In this document: positions 36,972 through 46,089 of the stretch, piece after piece
Layout of the letters: each line of letters opens with the position of its first letter
Position numbering within the stretch: the first letter of the stretch is position 1
Made by a program: the position numbers and the translations under genes
NCBI GenBank assembly: GCA_008080735.1
Contig: SHMW01000004.1
Coordinates: forward strand, 1-64,000
Direction: 5' to 3'
From: Promethearchaeota archaeon
GTDB lineage: Archaea > Asgardarchaeota > Lokiarchaeia > Sigyniarchaeales > SOKP01
DNA length: 64,000 nucleotides
The notes under the pieces: generated by a model
Databases searched by the model: none
What the model was told of the DNA's origin: nothing
Seen by the model: only the letters and a program-made list of their open reading frames with translations

Positions 36972-38819
36972 TTATTTGCAAACATTTTTTCGCTTAATAT
37001 CTACATAATCGGGCATTCGATATTCCCTAAATATATTGATTAATGCTTCTGTTCCGTGATCCATCGCATATTGTATCTCTTCATAATATAAGGGTACTAA
37101 TTGGAGAAAATATATCGCTTTATGTTTATTTATCTTTAAAGTATTGAACTCTTGCGGAATATCACCCATCGGAAAGGTGAATAACCATCCAGTTAACTCT
37201 GTATTCTCAGAGAATGCATCATTTCTCTGCCCTCGCATTGTATGATTTACCCAAAACCATTCTTTATTTTTATGAACATATTCAATAAGATGTAAAAGTT
37301 CTTCGAATGGCCAAGAATAATTGTTTTTCTCAATTTTCCCCTCGGGCATTGGCCAATCTGGAGGTAATTTAATCATCAGTTCCGCAAACCTTAATTCAAA
37401 AATCGCGCGATCCTTTTCTGCTACGTTCATCCTCTCGAAATCGAGCCCCCACCATTTCCAAGAATCTGGAGGGGCATGCATCGGCTTTTCACTCATTCCC
37501 GAGGTAATCAATAGATAATTATTTCTTTCTTTTGTAGGTGGGACAATAAAAATATCTATATGAACCTCAAAATCGCTTCTATCGTGGAGGACATTACCTA
37601 TCTTACCTATATATCTTTCAATATGCTCTTCAATTAATCTAAAGTTTGAATGCAAATGTGATGAATGGTCCTCACTCATTTCTTTTGATAATTTCATTTC
37701 TTCCATTTGACCAGAAACCCACATATGAGACTCTGGATTATCTGTGTTATCAATCCGATGATAAAATGCTTCTCTGATAGAATTCAAGGGCGTTAATGAG
37801 AGCGGATCTGTTCCCAATAACTTTATCCATGCTTTCTTTCTTAATTCTGGATTATAATAATTTTGCGAATTTAAAAAATGCGATTTATTCAAGGCTTTAG
37901 GTGTCCATCCTAAAGTTTCCGTAATTGCTTCTGCAATCTTCTCATTAGGTTTAATAGAGTGTTCAGAAACACTTAAGATTTCACTTGTCAAAGACGCTAT
38001 AATTGCAATCCATACCAAATATCCCTCTAAGATATCTTCGATTGTCTGAATTACATTCAATTTTGGGAATTTAGATTTTTTCCCTTCAAATTTTTTCCCG
38101 ATTTCTTGAATCAATTTATATAATTGCCCTAAAATACCCTCAACTTCGGGGAACATCTTGTTGTATTTATTATATTTTATTCTAATGGAGTTTTGCACTT
38201 CTCGGAAAAGGCGTTTGGACTCACGAATGATCCAATCGGCACTCGATTTTTGAGCGATCTCTTGCTTTAGCTCAGATAAGATGCTCTTAAATCTTTTTTT
38301 TGTCTTTTTCGCTTTTTTTGATTTTCCAGAAAGTTGATATGCTTTGATTAAATTTTGCCAAATAACAAATTGTCTGGGATAGATTTGCAAACCGAGTTGA
38401 AAAGTTTCAATTGCCTTCTCATAATTCTTCTTGTCAAGATAATTCATCCCGATCCCAAATTGCGGAAATGAATATGAGAATTTACGCGTGTCCTCTAAAT
38501 GCCAGCCCGATAACTCAGCAGCATTTCGTTTAGTTTCCTCCAATGGTTTCCCAGTGAGGCATCCTAAGACTCCATAATAAAAAAATTCGAAATCGATCTC
38601 CATTATCGGAAGCTCGAAACGATAGGTGCTTTTGAAATGTTTCACGAGCTCTTGCTTTGAGATTAAGGTTTCATTTCCCAGGAAATGATTTTTAATCTCG
38701 GTTAGAAGGATCCCTTGTTCAGAAAGCTTTTTCATATCTGGTTGCTTTTGAATTTTTCTCTCCTCATCTACTCTTTGGTTTAATTGATGTGATTTAAAAC
38801 ATTTGAAATAACACATCAT
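36972..38819 (-). CDS. TPR protein with C-terminal SUFU (suppressor-of-fused) domain
   Basis: This 615-residue protein has a helical middle with a TPR-like hairpin (about 125-165: GIGMNYLDKKNYEKAIETFQ, LIKAYQLSGKSKKAK). The C-terminal ~200 residues match the SUFU fold: VHIDIFIVPPTKERN, YLLITSGMSEKPMH, RFAELMIKLPPDWPMP, then GWLFTFPMG. SUFU is best known as an animal Hedgehog regulator. Prokaryotic SUFU proteins are often immunity proteins of polymorphic toxins or unassigned. No toxin gene is adjacent. The N-terminal ~120 residues were not recognised. A TATA-like cttatata lies about 35 bases upstream. Confidence 0.75.
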   Translation of the reverse strand: MMCYFKCFKSHQLNQRVDEERKIQKQPDMKKLSEQGILLTEIKNHFLGNETLISKQELVKHFKSTYRFELPIMEIDFEFFYYGVLGCLTGKPLEETKRNAAELSGWHLEDTRKFSYSFPQFGIGMNYLDKKNYEKAIETFQLGLQIYPRQFVIWQNLIKAYQLSGKSKKAKKTKKRFKSILSELKQEIAQKSSADWIIRESKRLFREVQNSIRIKYNKYNKMFPEVEGILGQLYKLIQEIGKKFEGKKSKFPKLNVIQTIEDILEGYLVWIAIIASLTSEILSVSEHSIKPNEKIAEAITETLGWTPKALNKSHFLNSQNYYNPELRKKAWIKLLGTDPLSLTPLNSIREAFYHRIDNTDNPESHMWVSGQMEEMKLSKEMSEDHSSHLHSNFRLIEEHIERYIGKIGNVLHDRSDFEVHIDIFIVPPTKERNNYLLITSGMSEKPMHAPPDSWKWWGLDFERMNVAEKDRAIFELRFAELMIKLPPDWPMPEGKIEKNNYSWPFEELLHLIEYVHKNKEWFWVNHTMRGQRNDAFSENTELTGWLFTFPMGDIPQEFNTLKINKHKAIYFLQLVPLYYEEIQYAMDHGTEALINIFREYRMPDYVDIKRKNVCK

Positions 38820-39182
38820 ATTTTGTCTTGTGTCTTCTTCTCTCTTAATCTATATAAGCTTAACTGATAATTCATCGATTATTATTTCTGAGATTCTACA
38901 TGCTAAGTATGTGAAAAACATTTCTCTCATGATTTCAATAGTCTTTTTGCTTCTCTCGAAAAAGACCATAATAACTATAGAGTGGATGCTCTATTTATAA
39001 ATTTCAATTCAGTTTTTCTTTAGAGTCAGTAAGACTTTTTAGACCTGAATGTCAGAATTTTATAGAAAAGGTTCTTAAGATTTGGTTCATGATTCCGGTC
39101 AATAGCGAAAATCTTTCTTGTATACAAATGGATATACAATTCTAAAAATAAAAAATAGGAAAATAAAAAATAAAGTGAAGAT
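38820..39182. other. 363-base gap without a gene
   Basis: This gap holds the minus-strand TATA-like element (about 38851-38862) of the TPR-SUFU gene and, at its far end, an A-rich stretch just past the stop of the Fe-S gene. That stretch reads as T-runs on the minus strand and probably acts as its terminator. No open frame, tRNA or repeat was found. Confidence 0.4.
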
Positions 39183-40592
39183 TTACTCTTCTTCTGGCTC
39201 AAAGCGGGTAAGCTCTAAGATGTAGTCCTCTGAGGGTTTCTCTTGGACATCAAGAAGATCGTATTTATCGATCATCTCGAGAATACCCAACACTTCCATG
39301 CCATGCTCGTACAATTCATTCGCATCTGACAGATTTCTCCAGCAGAACGGACATTCCGTTGTCAAGATATCTGCACCCACGGCATTCGCTTCGTCACATC
39401 GTAAGCTCGCAGTTCTGAGTGAGAAATCAGGATAACCTGCTCGGACTCCACCGCCCGCACCGCAGCACATCGAATTCATCTTAATACGATACATCTCTTG
39501 GAATTCAATACCCACGTCTTCTTCCAATTGCCTTAAGATGGTTCTGGGTTTATCAAACCATTCCTCGAGCTTCTGATCAAGCTTTCGAATATCGAACATT
39601 AAGTTCTTGCTCTGATCAATTAATTCTTGCTCGAAATCCACTCCAAAGTGTCTCCCAGTGTGGCAAGGGTCGTGGTATGTGACCTTTTTGCCTTTTAATT
39701 CTTTGTTCGCTTTGAATTTGATCTTTCCATCCTTAATCAGTTTGGCAATCAGTTCGAACGCGTGAAGAGTCTCAAATGGGAGATCCTCATCTTCGCTCAT
39801 CCATTTCGGATAATCGATGGTAAAGGTTCTGTAGCATCCCGCACATGAGAAAAAGACCTTCTTTAAGTTCTTGAAGCTTTCAAGGTTCTTGTTCATAAGT
39901 TCTTGGGCAGTATCTACAGCGCCTACTCTGAAGAACGGACTTCCACAGCACACTTCATCGGAAATTAAGGTGAAATTGATTCCAAGCTTCTCGAAGATCT
40001 TACATGTTGCCTCGGCAATGTTTTTCTGACGATAGCTCGCGGTACAACCTACATAATAACCGATCGTTGCGTCCTTGTTGTCAATGTATTTTTCTAATCC
40101 CGCATCTTTGGCCCATTGGAATCTCTCGCCCGCCTTACCACCGTATGGGTTGTTTAATTCCTTTACTAATCTATCGACTAATTGATGTTTGTCGATCATC
40201 GGTACTCCTGCTTCTACACACGCAGCTCGGAGAGATTCGATAATATCGACGGTTGGAACCTTGTTTTCGCATTGCGCAGAACACATACCGCATGTAATAC
40301 ATGGCATGATGACATCTCGAACCGACTCGGAAAATTCCAAATCACCGCTCAAAATTGAACGCGCAATCCAGATTTTTCCGGCATTCCAAAATGCTTCCCA
40401 TCCGTATTCTATCCCTGCTGGACAAGAGTCCACCATACCTTCATACAGAACGGTTTTTTGTTTCCCTTCATATTCACCAATACCCTTTTGGCTTGGTTTA
40501 CCAGAATATGCGAATCGGCATGCTTTACAATGGATACATCGGAAGACATCATTTTTGAGTTCTTGTAATCTTTCCATTCCAGTTTTTGACAT
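39183..40592 (-). CDS. Fe-S oxidoreductase with two CCG domains (GlpC/HdrD-like)
   Basis: This 469-residue protein carries an N-terminal 2x[4Fe-4S] segment (CIHCKACRFAYS ... DSCPAGIEYG and CITCGMCSAQCE) followed by two cysteine-rich CCG domains. The first has VGCTASYRQ ... DEVCCGSPF and SCAGCYRT. The second has YHDPCHTGRH ... MCCGAGGG. This layout passes electrons between a flavoprotein dehydrogenase and a membrane or soluble carrier, as in GlpC, GlcF or HdrD. It lies 26 bases after the flavoprotein gene on the same strand, so the two probably form one enzyme. Codons end in C or G more often than in neighbours, as in highly expressed genes. Confidence 0.88.
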   Translation of the reverse strand: MSKTGMERLQELKNDVFRCIHCKACRFAYSGKPSQKGIGEYEGKQKTVLYEGMVDSCPAGIEYGWEAFWNAGKIWIARSILSGDLEFSESVRDVIMPCITCGMCSAQCENKVPTVDIIESLRAACVEAGVPMIDKHQLVDRLVKELNNPYGGKAGERFQWAKDAGLEKYIDNKDATIGYYVGCTASYRQKNIAEATCKIFEKLGINFTLISDEVCCGSPFFRVGAVDTAQELMNKNLESFKNLKKVFFSCAGCYRTFTIDYPKWMSEDEDLPFETLHAFELIAKLIKDGKIKFKANKELKGKKVTYHDPCHTGRHFGVDFEQELIDQSKNLMFDIRKLDQKLEEWFDKPRTILRQLEEDVGIEFQEMYRIKMNSMCCGAGGGVRAGYPDFSLRTASLRCDEANAVGADILTTECPFCWRNLSDANELYEHGMEVLGILEMIDKYDLLDVQEKPSEDYILELTRFEPEEE

Positions 40593-40618
40593 ATTATTTT
40601 TAACCTCTTTGGTTTAAA

Positions 40619-42133
40619 TTATGGTAGAGCTAATCTACCTGGATGCATTATCATATTAGGATCAACAAGCTTTTTGAAAGCCCTCAAATATTTCCAGTAC
40701 ATTGCTGCATCATAGTACGCTTGAATATGGATATATGGATCTGGTCTGTAATTTAACCAGCCTTGCTTTAATCCGTATTCTGTGGTTTCTCTGTTCAGAT
40801 CTTGGACTTTTTCGAACTCCTTCGGGTCTGTGCTGTCGAAACAGATGATTGGCATACAAATCGCTTGGCGACATCGCTCGATAGACGCAATCCACATTTC
40901 CAGGTGCATCTTGAGGTAAGATGCGATAACTGGTGGAAAGTCGTATTTCTCCATCGCGGCATTATACATCTCGGCGAAGTGAGCACATTCATTCCATGGT
41001 GTGTACCACGTAATAAATAGGAAGCCCGCTTCCCAGAAGCTATACGGAATCGCTATTTTATTCGGTTTCTTCATTCTGCTCTCGATCTGCTTCGGATGTA
41101 ATTCCCACGGTCGCATCGCATCACCGTCTTTCGCTCGATTGGCAGCATAATCCTTACAATGGTTATTAATAGTATCAACAACATGCTCTAACTCTTTCTC
41201 TGATTGTGCCCAGCATTCCCAGTTCATCCACCACTCCGGAATACCAATCTTCTCAAAGAAAGCATATTCGTGAGGAATCTTATCTTTCGGCCATCGAGTC
41301 ATGACTAAGGGATAATTTCCCCCTTGTACCATAACGGTATTGTGAGCAACGCCAAATTCTTTCATACCTAATTCGAGCGTGACATCCTGCATATCATATG
41401 GGTTTGACATACCCCATGCGACCACAGTTTTTGCGTCTGGATGAGGATAAATCTTGACAGCAGCTTTCGTGACAACTCCTAATGCTCCTTGGGAGCCCAT
41501 CAAAAAGGACCACATGTCAGGCCCCAAACCATATTTATAGAACGGTTTTGCGCCTGGAAGAGCCCAAGAGCCAGTTTTTACGACATCACCATTTGGGAAC
41601 ACAATCTCGGCGCACATGAAATTGTCGCCTTGAGGTCCGACCGATGATGTATATAAGGAAAACCCTCTGTCAATCGCATCGCCCATAACGGTCGCCGCGG
41701 GAGGAGCTCCATCCGCGATTGGAGGTGCCCAATCAGGGTGGTTCTTATGCATATATGCCCAGAGCTGCCCGTTCGTGACGCCTGGTTCAATGATCGCATA
41801 ACGATTATCTTCATCGATTTCCAGAATTCTGTCCATCCGTCCTAAATCGAGCATAACGCCCGCTGGTTTAATAGTCGGGCATGCAAACCCTCCGGAGAGT
41901 CCCGCTGAAATGGGAGAGACGGCGATCTTCTCATCAGAACAGTATAAGAGAATCTTTCTGATTTCTTCGACGTATTTGGGTCGCAGTACGACATCAGGAA
42001 TCTGACTTTCCAAGCCCATGACGGATTTTGCGAGGTAGGACGCGGTGATGGCTTCATCCATCGTGGCGTATTCCTTCCCGACGATACCCTCGAAGGCTTG
42101 GAGGTCTTTTTCGGTTGGTGCTTTATAACTCAT
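40619..42133 (-). CDS. FAD-linked oxidase (VAO/PCMH-GlcD superfamily)
   Basis: This 504-residue protein binds FAD through a PCMH-type domain: SPISAGLSGGFACPT (about 75-89), AIIEPGVTNGQLWAYM, VGPQGDNFMCAEIVFPNGDV, then DMWSFLMGSQGALGVVTKAAV. The last segments resemble 4-cresol dehydrogenase / vanillyl-alcohol oxidase-like enzymes as well as GlcD. The C-terminal half is the cap domain. Partnership with a CCG Fe-S protein points to a dehydrogenase for a hydroxyacid or an alcohol rather than an O2-using oxidase. Codon use is notably C-ending (ATC, GTC, TAC), unlike the AT-rich genes around it. Confidence 0.85.
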   Translation of the reverse strand: MSYKAPTEKDLQAFEGIVGKEYATMDEAITASYLAKSVMGLESQIPDVVLRPKYVEEIRKILLYCSDEKIAVSPISAGLSGGFACPTIKPAGVMLDLGRMDRILEIDEDNRYAIIEPGVTNGQLWAYMHKNHPDWAPPIADGAPPAATVMGDAIDRGFSLYTSSVGPQGDNFMCAEIVFPNGDVVKTGSWALPGAKPFYKYGLGPDMWSFLMGSQGALGVVTKAAVKIYPHPDAKTVVAWGMSNPYDMQDVTLELGMKEFGVAHNTVMVQGGNYPLVMTRWPKDKIPHEYAFFEKIGIPEWWMNWECWAQSEKELEHVVDTINNHCKDYAANRAKDGDAMRPWELHPKQIESRMKKPNKIAIPYSFWEAGFLFITWYTPWNECAHFAEMYNAAMEKYDFPPVIASYLKMHLEMWIASIERCRQAICMPIICFDSTDPKEFEKVQDLNRETTEYGLKQGWLNYRPDPYIHIQAYYDAAMYWKYLRAFKKLVDPNMIMHPGRLALP

Positions 42134-42366
42134 ATTATTCAGCTTTTTCTTTTTTTTATATAGTTAATTTTATAAACTATTAATGTTGTTTTTGAAAATT
42201 AATCGTCCTAATTAAAAATTTCTTATATGTTTTGCATAAAAAGAGTAATGGTTTCTTATAATTTCAATGATGAAGTTTTAAAAGGCGATCATTTGATTTG
42301 CTTATAAAAACTCGGAAAGGTATTTTTGAAGTTTAATACCTTTTTATGAAATTCTTTCCTAATTTC

Positions 42367-42648
42367 TCAGAAGAAAATAGATATGTGTTTATCTTTATTG
42401 ATTAAGTCCTTTTCAACAGTCATTTCTAGGGGTTCTTGATCTCTTCTTAAGGAAATATAATGTGTTTGGGCATCGACAATCTCGAGTTCCTTTCCCTCAA
42501 ATAACTGGACTAATTCCTCTAATTTATCTGCGTAAGTATCCAATTCTTTAGCTCAACCGAACAACGCGAGTTTAGCATTATCATCCGTATAACGGAGATG
42601 ATTCGCTAAATGATCACCTTGTTTCAGATGTAAAGATAAAGTATATTT
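42367..42648 (-). pseudogene. Decayed paralogue of the 106-residue protein at 43477, with in-frame TGA
   Basis: Starting just after the stop of the 159-residue gene and in the same frame, the minus strand reads KYTLSLHLKQGDHLANHL, continues to ALFG, meets a TGA (42553-42555), then AKELDTYADKLEELVQLFEG and on to a TGA at 42367. This aligns without gaps to the protein at 43477-43797 (YSLFVHWKQGEHLAYYL ... KIRKLLGLFKDKNLKI). The in-frame TGA falls opposite Trp (LDWDNN), so a single TGG-to-TGA change explains it. No start codon is left. It looks like a dead copy. Confidence 0.6.
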
Positions 42649-43128
42649 TTATTCAACAAATAAATCCTCTCTCTCATCCTTATCCAAGTAATTTTGTAAT
42701 TGTAAATGGATTAAGGCAGATGTTTTATCATAATCCTGTTCCTTAACAATTTTTCTGATTCTTTCGACTAAAAAAGGTTCGGTATATGCTCCAAATTTCC
42801 CTCTCATCATTAAACCAAACTCAGAGTCTATTATTGCATTTCTTTTACCTTTGTTCATTTTTGATAATTCGTTTATGAGGAATTTAATCATACTATATTT
42901 TTTAATAAGTGAAATCGAATCCTGTGTATCTAGGAAATCAATGAAAGAGATAGAATGTAAATCGAAAATAGTATCTAAATCTCTGTTTACAATTGCTAAT
43001 CCCAATCTTCTTAAATATTCAGACGATAATGACTCTCCAATACATCCAACAAACTCCGACTCCCAAAAACCATCTATAGGATCGTTATTTAGTGCTAAAA
43101 TGATATCAAAGAGTTTTCTATTAATCAT
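42649..43128 (-). CDS. Hypothetical 159-residue helical protein
   Basis: The protein is mostly helical and acidic, beginning MINRKLFDIILALNND. It contains GLMMRGKFGAYTEPFLVERI near the C-terminus and ends DEREDLFVE. I do not recognise the family. Its ATG overlaps the end of the upstream gene (43121-43471) by 8 bases, so the two are translationally coupled. The decayed paralogue at 42367-42648 follows in the same frame directly after its TAA. It belongs to a four-gene set in a decaying accessory island, with a function unknown. Confidence 0.55.
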   Translation of the reverse strand: MINRKLFDIILALNNDPIDGFWESEFVGCIGESLSSEYLRRLGLAIVNRDLDTIFDLHSISFIDFLDTQDSISLIKKYSMIKFLINELSKMNKGKRNAIIDSEFGLMMRGKFGAYTEPFLVERIRKIVKEQDYDKTSALIHLQLQNYLDKDEREDLFVE

Positions 43129-43471
43129 CTTGAAAATATCTTTTCATTTTTCGTTCACCTAAATTTCTAATTATAGTTTCAAGAAGAATTTTATATTCAA
43201 AAGAATACCAGGAATGTAATTTATTTTCAAATTTATCTAAAAAGTTTTCTCTTAAATCATTAGTTTCAAAAATAGTCTCGATTGTGAGAATTAATATTTC
43301 ATTTTTAAGAGACTTATCCCTAATCTTATATCTACGAGAATATCCTTCTTTGTATTCTTCAAACGGTCATAGAGTTTCCCTAATCTCAAATAAAAAATCT
43401 ATTAATTCATCATTTTTTTCAATAGAATCCAATCTTTCTTGTAAAGCCTTTATACACAATTTAAAATTCAT
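43121..43471 (-). pseudogene. 116-codon small gene interrupted by an in-frame TGA
   Basis: The frame opens at ATG 43471 (MNFKLCIKALQERLDSIE), reaches TGA at 43367-43369 after EIRETL, then stays open for 81 more codons (PFEEYKEGYSRRYKIRD, later WYSFEYKILLETIIRNLG) to TAA at 43121. The parts on both sides are protein-like, and the gene sits 5 bases after the stop of the 106-residue gene and overlaps the next. Trp would fit the TGA site. It is probably a recent nonsense mutation, and recoding is the alternative. Family not recognised. Confidence 0.5.
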
Positions 43472-43476
43472 TCATT

Positions 43477-43797
43477 TCAATCCTTTTCATACTTTTTGAT
43501 GACTAAATTTTGTTTAGCGGCATCTTCTAAGGCTTTTTCATCCCCCGCTAGTATTATGGAATGATCACTGCATAGGGATATTTTTAAGTTCTTATCCTTG
43601 AATAGTCCTAACAATTTTCTGATTTTATTTGCGCTTTTTCGGAAATTATTGTCCCAATCTAGTATTGCCTTTTTGGTATCATAATCGCGTTTTTCTAAAT
43701 AGTAGGCTAGGTGCTCTCCTTGTTTCCAGTGAACAAATAATGAATATTCTTCATTTTTGGAAGTTTCTTTGTTTTCCATATTTATCTTTTTTGACAT
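43477..43797 (-). CDS. Hypothetical 106-residue protein of a small paralogous family
   Basis: The protein begins with a polar Lys/Glu segment, then SLFVHWKQGEHLAYYLEK and a helical body ending NLVIKKYEKD. It has a degraded paralogue at 42367-42648 on the same strand, which shows the family is duplicated around the genes between. It heads a minus-strand set 43797 to 42367 with gaps of 5 bases or overlaps. No known domain was recognised. HWKQGEHLAYYL is the most conserved block between the copies and a good query motif. Confidence 0.55.
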   Translation of the reverse strand: MSKKINMENKETSKNEEYSLFVHWKQGEHLAYYLEKRDYDTKKAILDWDNNFRKSANKIRKLLGLFKDKNLKISLCSDHSIILAGDEKALEDAAKQNLVIKKYEKD

Positions 43798-43892
43798 TTA
43801 TTGAATTTTGTGTTATTAAATAATAAATTAACCCTAAATATTTGTTCCATTATTTAGAACCTTCATGATTATGTGAGAACCCTTTAAAAAAA

Positions 43893-44864
43893 TTATGTCT
43901 CGTTATTGTCAAAATAATCGGTAATTTTTCTCTGAGTGAATAAGAATATGATTTCATTTTTAATATCACTTATCCTTCCGGTAATTGTCTCCGTATTCCT
44001 TAGAATAATTCTAAAATGATTTATTCCTAATTTTCTTATAATTTCTGGAATTTCAATCTTTTCATGAATTTCTTCAGCTAAAAAGTGCAGGAACATTCGA
44101 ACTTTCGATCTTAGTGCTTCTTTTTCTTGTCTCCCAATATTAATTTCTCTACAATTATGTCTTAAAATATAATTAATAAATTCCATAACTCTAAAGTCTG
44201 TATCTTTTTCTTTTATCTTCCTTGAAATTATGAACTGTAAAAAGGAGTTAGTCAAAATAATGCCCGCATTTCTCTCAATATTTATTTTCCCATCCTTAGT
44301 TCCTGAAATGTCTAATATATCATCTAAAAGAAACGGAATGTAAACTTTTTCCCAAATATCATTCTGATTTGATATTTCCATCAAATTGTTTATATATTTA
44401 TGGTTTAAGGTTCCCTCTTTTACATTTAGCTCAAAAAACTTTTTGTTTTTTAAATCTATACAATATACATTTACTGGTTTTAAAATTGGAACAGTATCTA
44501 TTATTTTTAAAATAATATCTTCAGGTGAGTTATAAAATACATAATCTATGAAGACTTCTGCTTTAGAATTTACTGGAATTAGAGTGCTATCAAAATTCTT
44601 TACTTGAATTTGCAAATAGTTCTTATATTGAGGTTTTATGCTATTATTTATATCATTTTTTGAAAAAATGGTTCTTTTTTTAAATTCAAAAATTAAATAG
44701 AAATTAATCCCTTCGAGTTCATAATAACCTATAAAATCAGGTTTTACAGTACTTTCGTTACTTAATTCAATATCTAATTCAAAAACGCCCTTGATTAACC
44801 CTCCTACGGATTTCATCGCCGCTATAAGGAAATTGATGACTTTAGTTTGGTCCGACAATCTCAT
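43893..44864 (-). CDS. Putative PD-(D/E)XK-type nuclease of a two-gene module
   Basis: This 323-residue protein has, near residues 35-85, VKPDFIGYYELEGINFYLIF followed by EFKKRT and then KPQYKNYLQIQ. An Asp after a Pro, an E-x-K on the next strand, and a following helix with Q-x-K-N-Y is the order seen in PD-(D/E)XK nucleases. The rest is alpha/beta to helical and was not recognised, ending FLFTQRKITDYFDN. It starts one base after the 358-residue gene, so the two form an operon. The setting, among broken small genes and a dead antitoxin, suits a defence or mobile element cargo. Catalytic activity is inference. Confidence 0.5.
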   Translation of the reverse strand: MRLSDQTKVINFLIAAMKSVGGLIKGVFELDIELSNESTVKPDFIGYYELEGINFYLIFEFKKRTIFSKNDINNSIKPQYKNYLQIQVKNFDSTLIPVNSKAEVFIDYVFYNSPEDIILKIIDTVPILKPVNVYCIDLKNKKFFELNVKEGTLNHKYINNLMEISNQNDIWEKVYIPFLLDDILDISGTKDGKINIERNAGIILTNSFLQFIISRKIKEKDTDFRVMEFINYILRHNCREINIGRQEKEALRSKVRMFLHFLAEEIHEKIEIPEIIRKLGINHFRIILRNTETITGRISDIKNEIIFLFTQRKITDYFDNNET

Positions 44865-44865
44865 A

Positions 44866-45942
44866 TTAATTCGCTAGGTTAATGTTTTCATTATCAACTT
44901 CTAATTCAATATTCGGGTCTAGGTGTGTTTGGAGATTAGAAAATAAACGCAATATGATGTTTCCACATGAATCACTATTTAAATTGATAAAAAGTTTATC
45001 CATGAAAATTTGTAATGTGAATCTTCCACCTGTATGTTCATCGATACAATTATATAATATAAAATCTTTCTCCCGAACTTGCTCAAAAATGATAATCTTA
45101 AATATTTTACGATTTTTCATTAATATCTTATAAATTTTTTGGGGATCTATTGCTGTCTTCAGTTGAATCCTATATAATTGACCTTTTAATTCACGCCAAT
45201 CCGTACGATAATTTTCTATTAATTCGATCTTTGAGTTATAATCATCTCTTATTAGTTCAATAAAGTCTAGATGTTTGTGAAAATCATATCCCTTATTGAT
45301 CGTGAACCTTCCATTTCTATAAAAATCTTCTTTTATAATTATTTCTTTATCGATATCTTCAAAAACGTAATTTAATGAATTAAAATTTATGGGTAAATTG
45401 ATATTGTCTATGAAATATTGCATACTATTAGCTTGCTTTGGCCATAACCTCATTGTGTAATTCAAAAGCTTTTCTTTTATGGGATCTCCCTCATCAAAGA
45501 AAAGTTGTTTAAATTTTATACTTACCCCCATTGAATCAGAACTATATATTTTCCAATATTTTGTAAGCATCTGATTTGTTAAATATATTCTATCTTGAAG
45601 ATAACTATTCCAAAATAAATCTTCAATTTTTGATTTTATTATTTTTTGAGATTCGATATTATGTAAAATCCAAAATCTATGGTTTGTAGTATCAGCATAT
45701 ATAAAATAATCTTCATTATTTGGTGATTTTATTAACACATTGAAAAAGTTTTCCTCTTTGGAAGGAATAATTGTAATCTTATCATACCTATTTCCAAATT
45801 CCTCAATAGAATCAAAATTCGACTCAATAATATTTCCTTTAATTTGATTTTGAATTCGTTCTTCATCTGAATATTCATTTTTTAGCACAGATTCAAAATA
45901 TTGGTACCAATCCGATTTGTATTCAAAAATCTTATCCATCAT
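44866..45942 (-). CDS. Hypothetical 358-residue partner of the putative nuclease
   Basis: This is an alpha/beta protein with many aromatic residues and no membrane segment. It begins MDKIFEYKSDWYQYFESVL and later has DYFIYADTTNHRFWILHN and RLWPKQANSMQYFIDNINL. The C-terminal third (about 250-350) looks like a separate beta-rich domain (DFILYNCIDEHTGGRFTLQ). I do not recognise the family. One base separates its stop from the start of the nuclease-like gene, so the pair is co-translated. It could be a recognition or regulatory subunit, which is speculation. Confidence 0.5.
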   Translation of the reverse strand: MMDKIFEYKSDWYQYFESVLKNEYSDEERIQNQIKGNIIESNFDSIEEFGNRYDKITIIPSKEENFFNVLIKSPNNEDYFIYADTTNHRFWILHNIESQKIIKSKIEDLFWNSYLQDRIYLTNQMLTKYWKIYSSDSMGVSIKFKQLFFDEGDPIKEKLLNYTMRLWPKQANSMQYFIDNINLPINFNSLNYVFEDIDKEIIIKEDFYRNGRFTINKGYDFHKHLDFIELIRDDYNSKIELIENYRTDWRELKGQLYRIQLKTAIDPQKIYKILMKNRKIFKIIIFEQVREKDFILYNCIDEHTGGRFTLQIFMDKLFINLNSDSCGNIILRLFSNLQTHLDPNIELEVDNENINLAN

Positions 45943-46089
45943 AAATTTTAAATTTTGTTATTTTTGATCATTTAAAAGGATCTTTTCTATTTAGATATTG
46001 AGGGTGTAATAAGATATGAATTTATTATTAGAAAAGAAGATTTTTATTATAAATATATATGAAAATTCAGAGGTATGTATAGTTATTTT

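Noticed and set aside
40189-40617. 142-codon plus-strand frame opposite the Fe-S protein
   Set aside because: The minus strand carries unmistakable Fe-S cysteine motifs. The plus frame has no protein-like features.
42553-42555. In-frame TGA read as selenocysteine
   Set aside because: The aligned residue in the paralogue is Trp, not Cys, there is no redox motif, and no SECIS-like structure was recognised nearby.
42649-42651. Readthrough of the TAA joining the 159-residue gene to the downstream copy
   Set aside because: The shared frame could be chance. The copy also has its own nonsense codon, so decay explains the arrangement.
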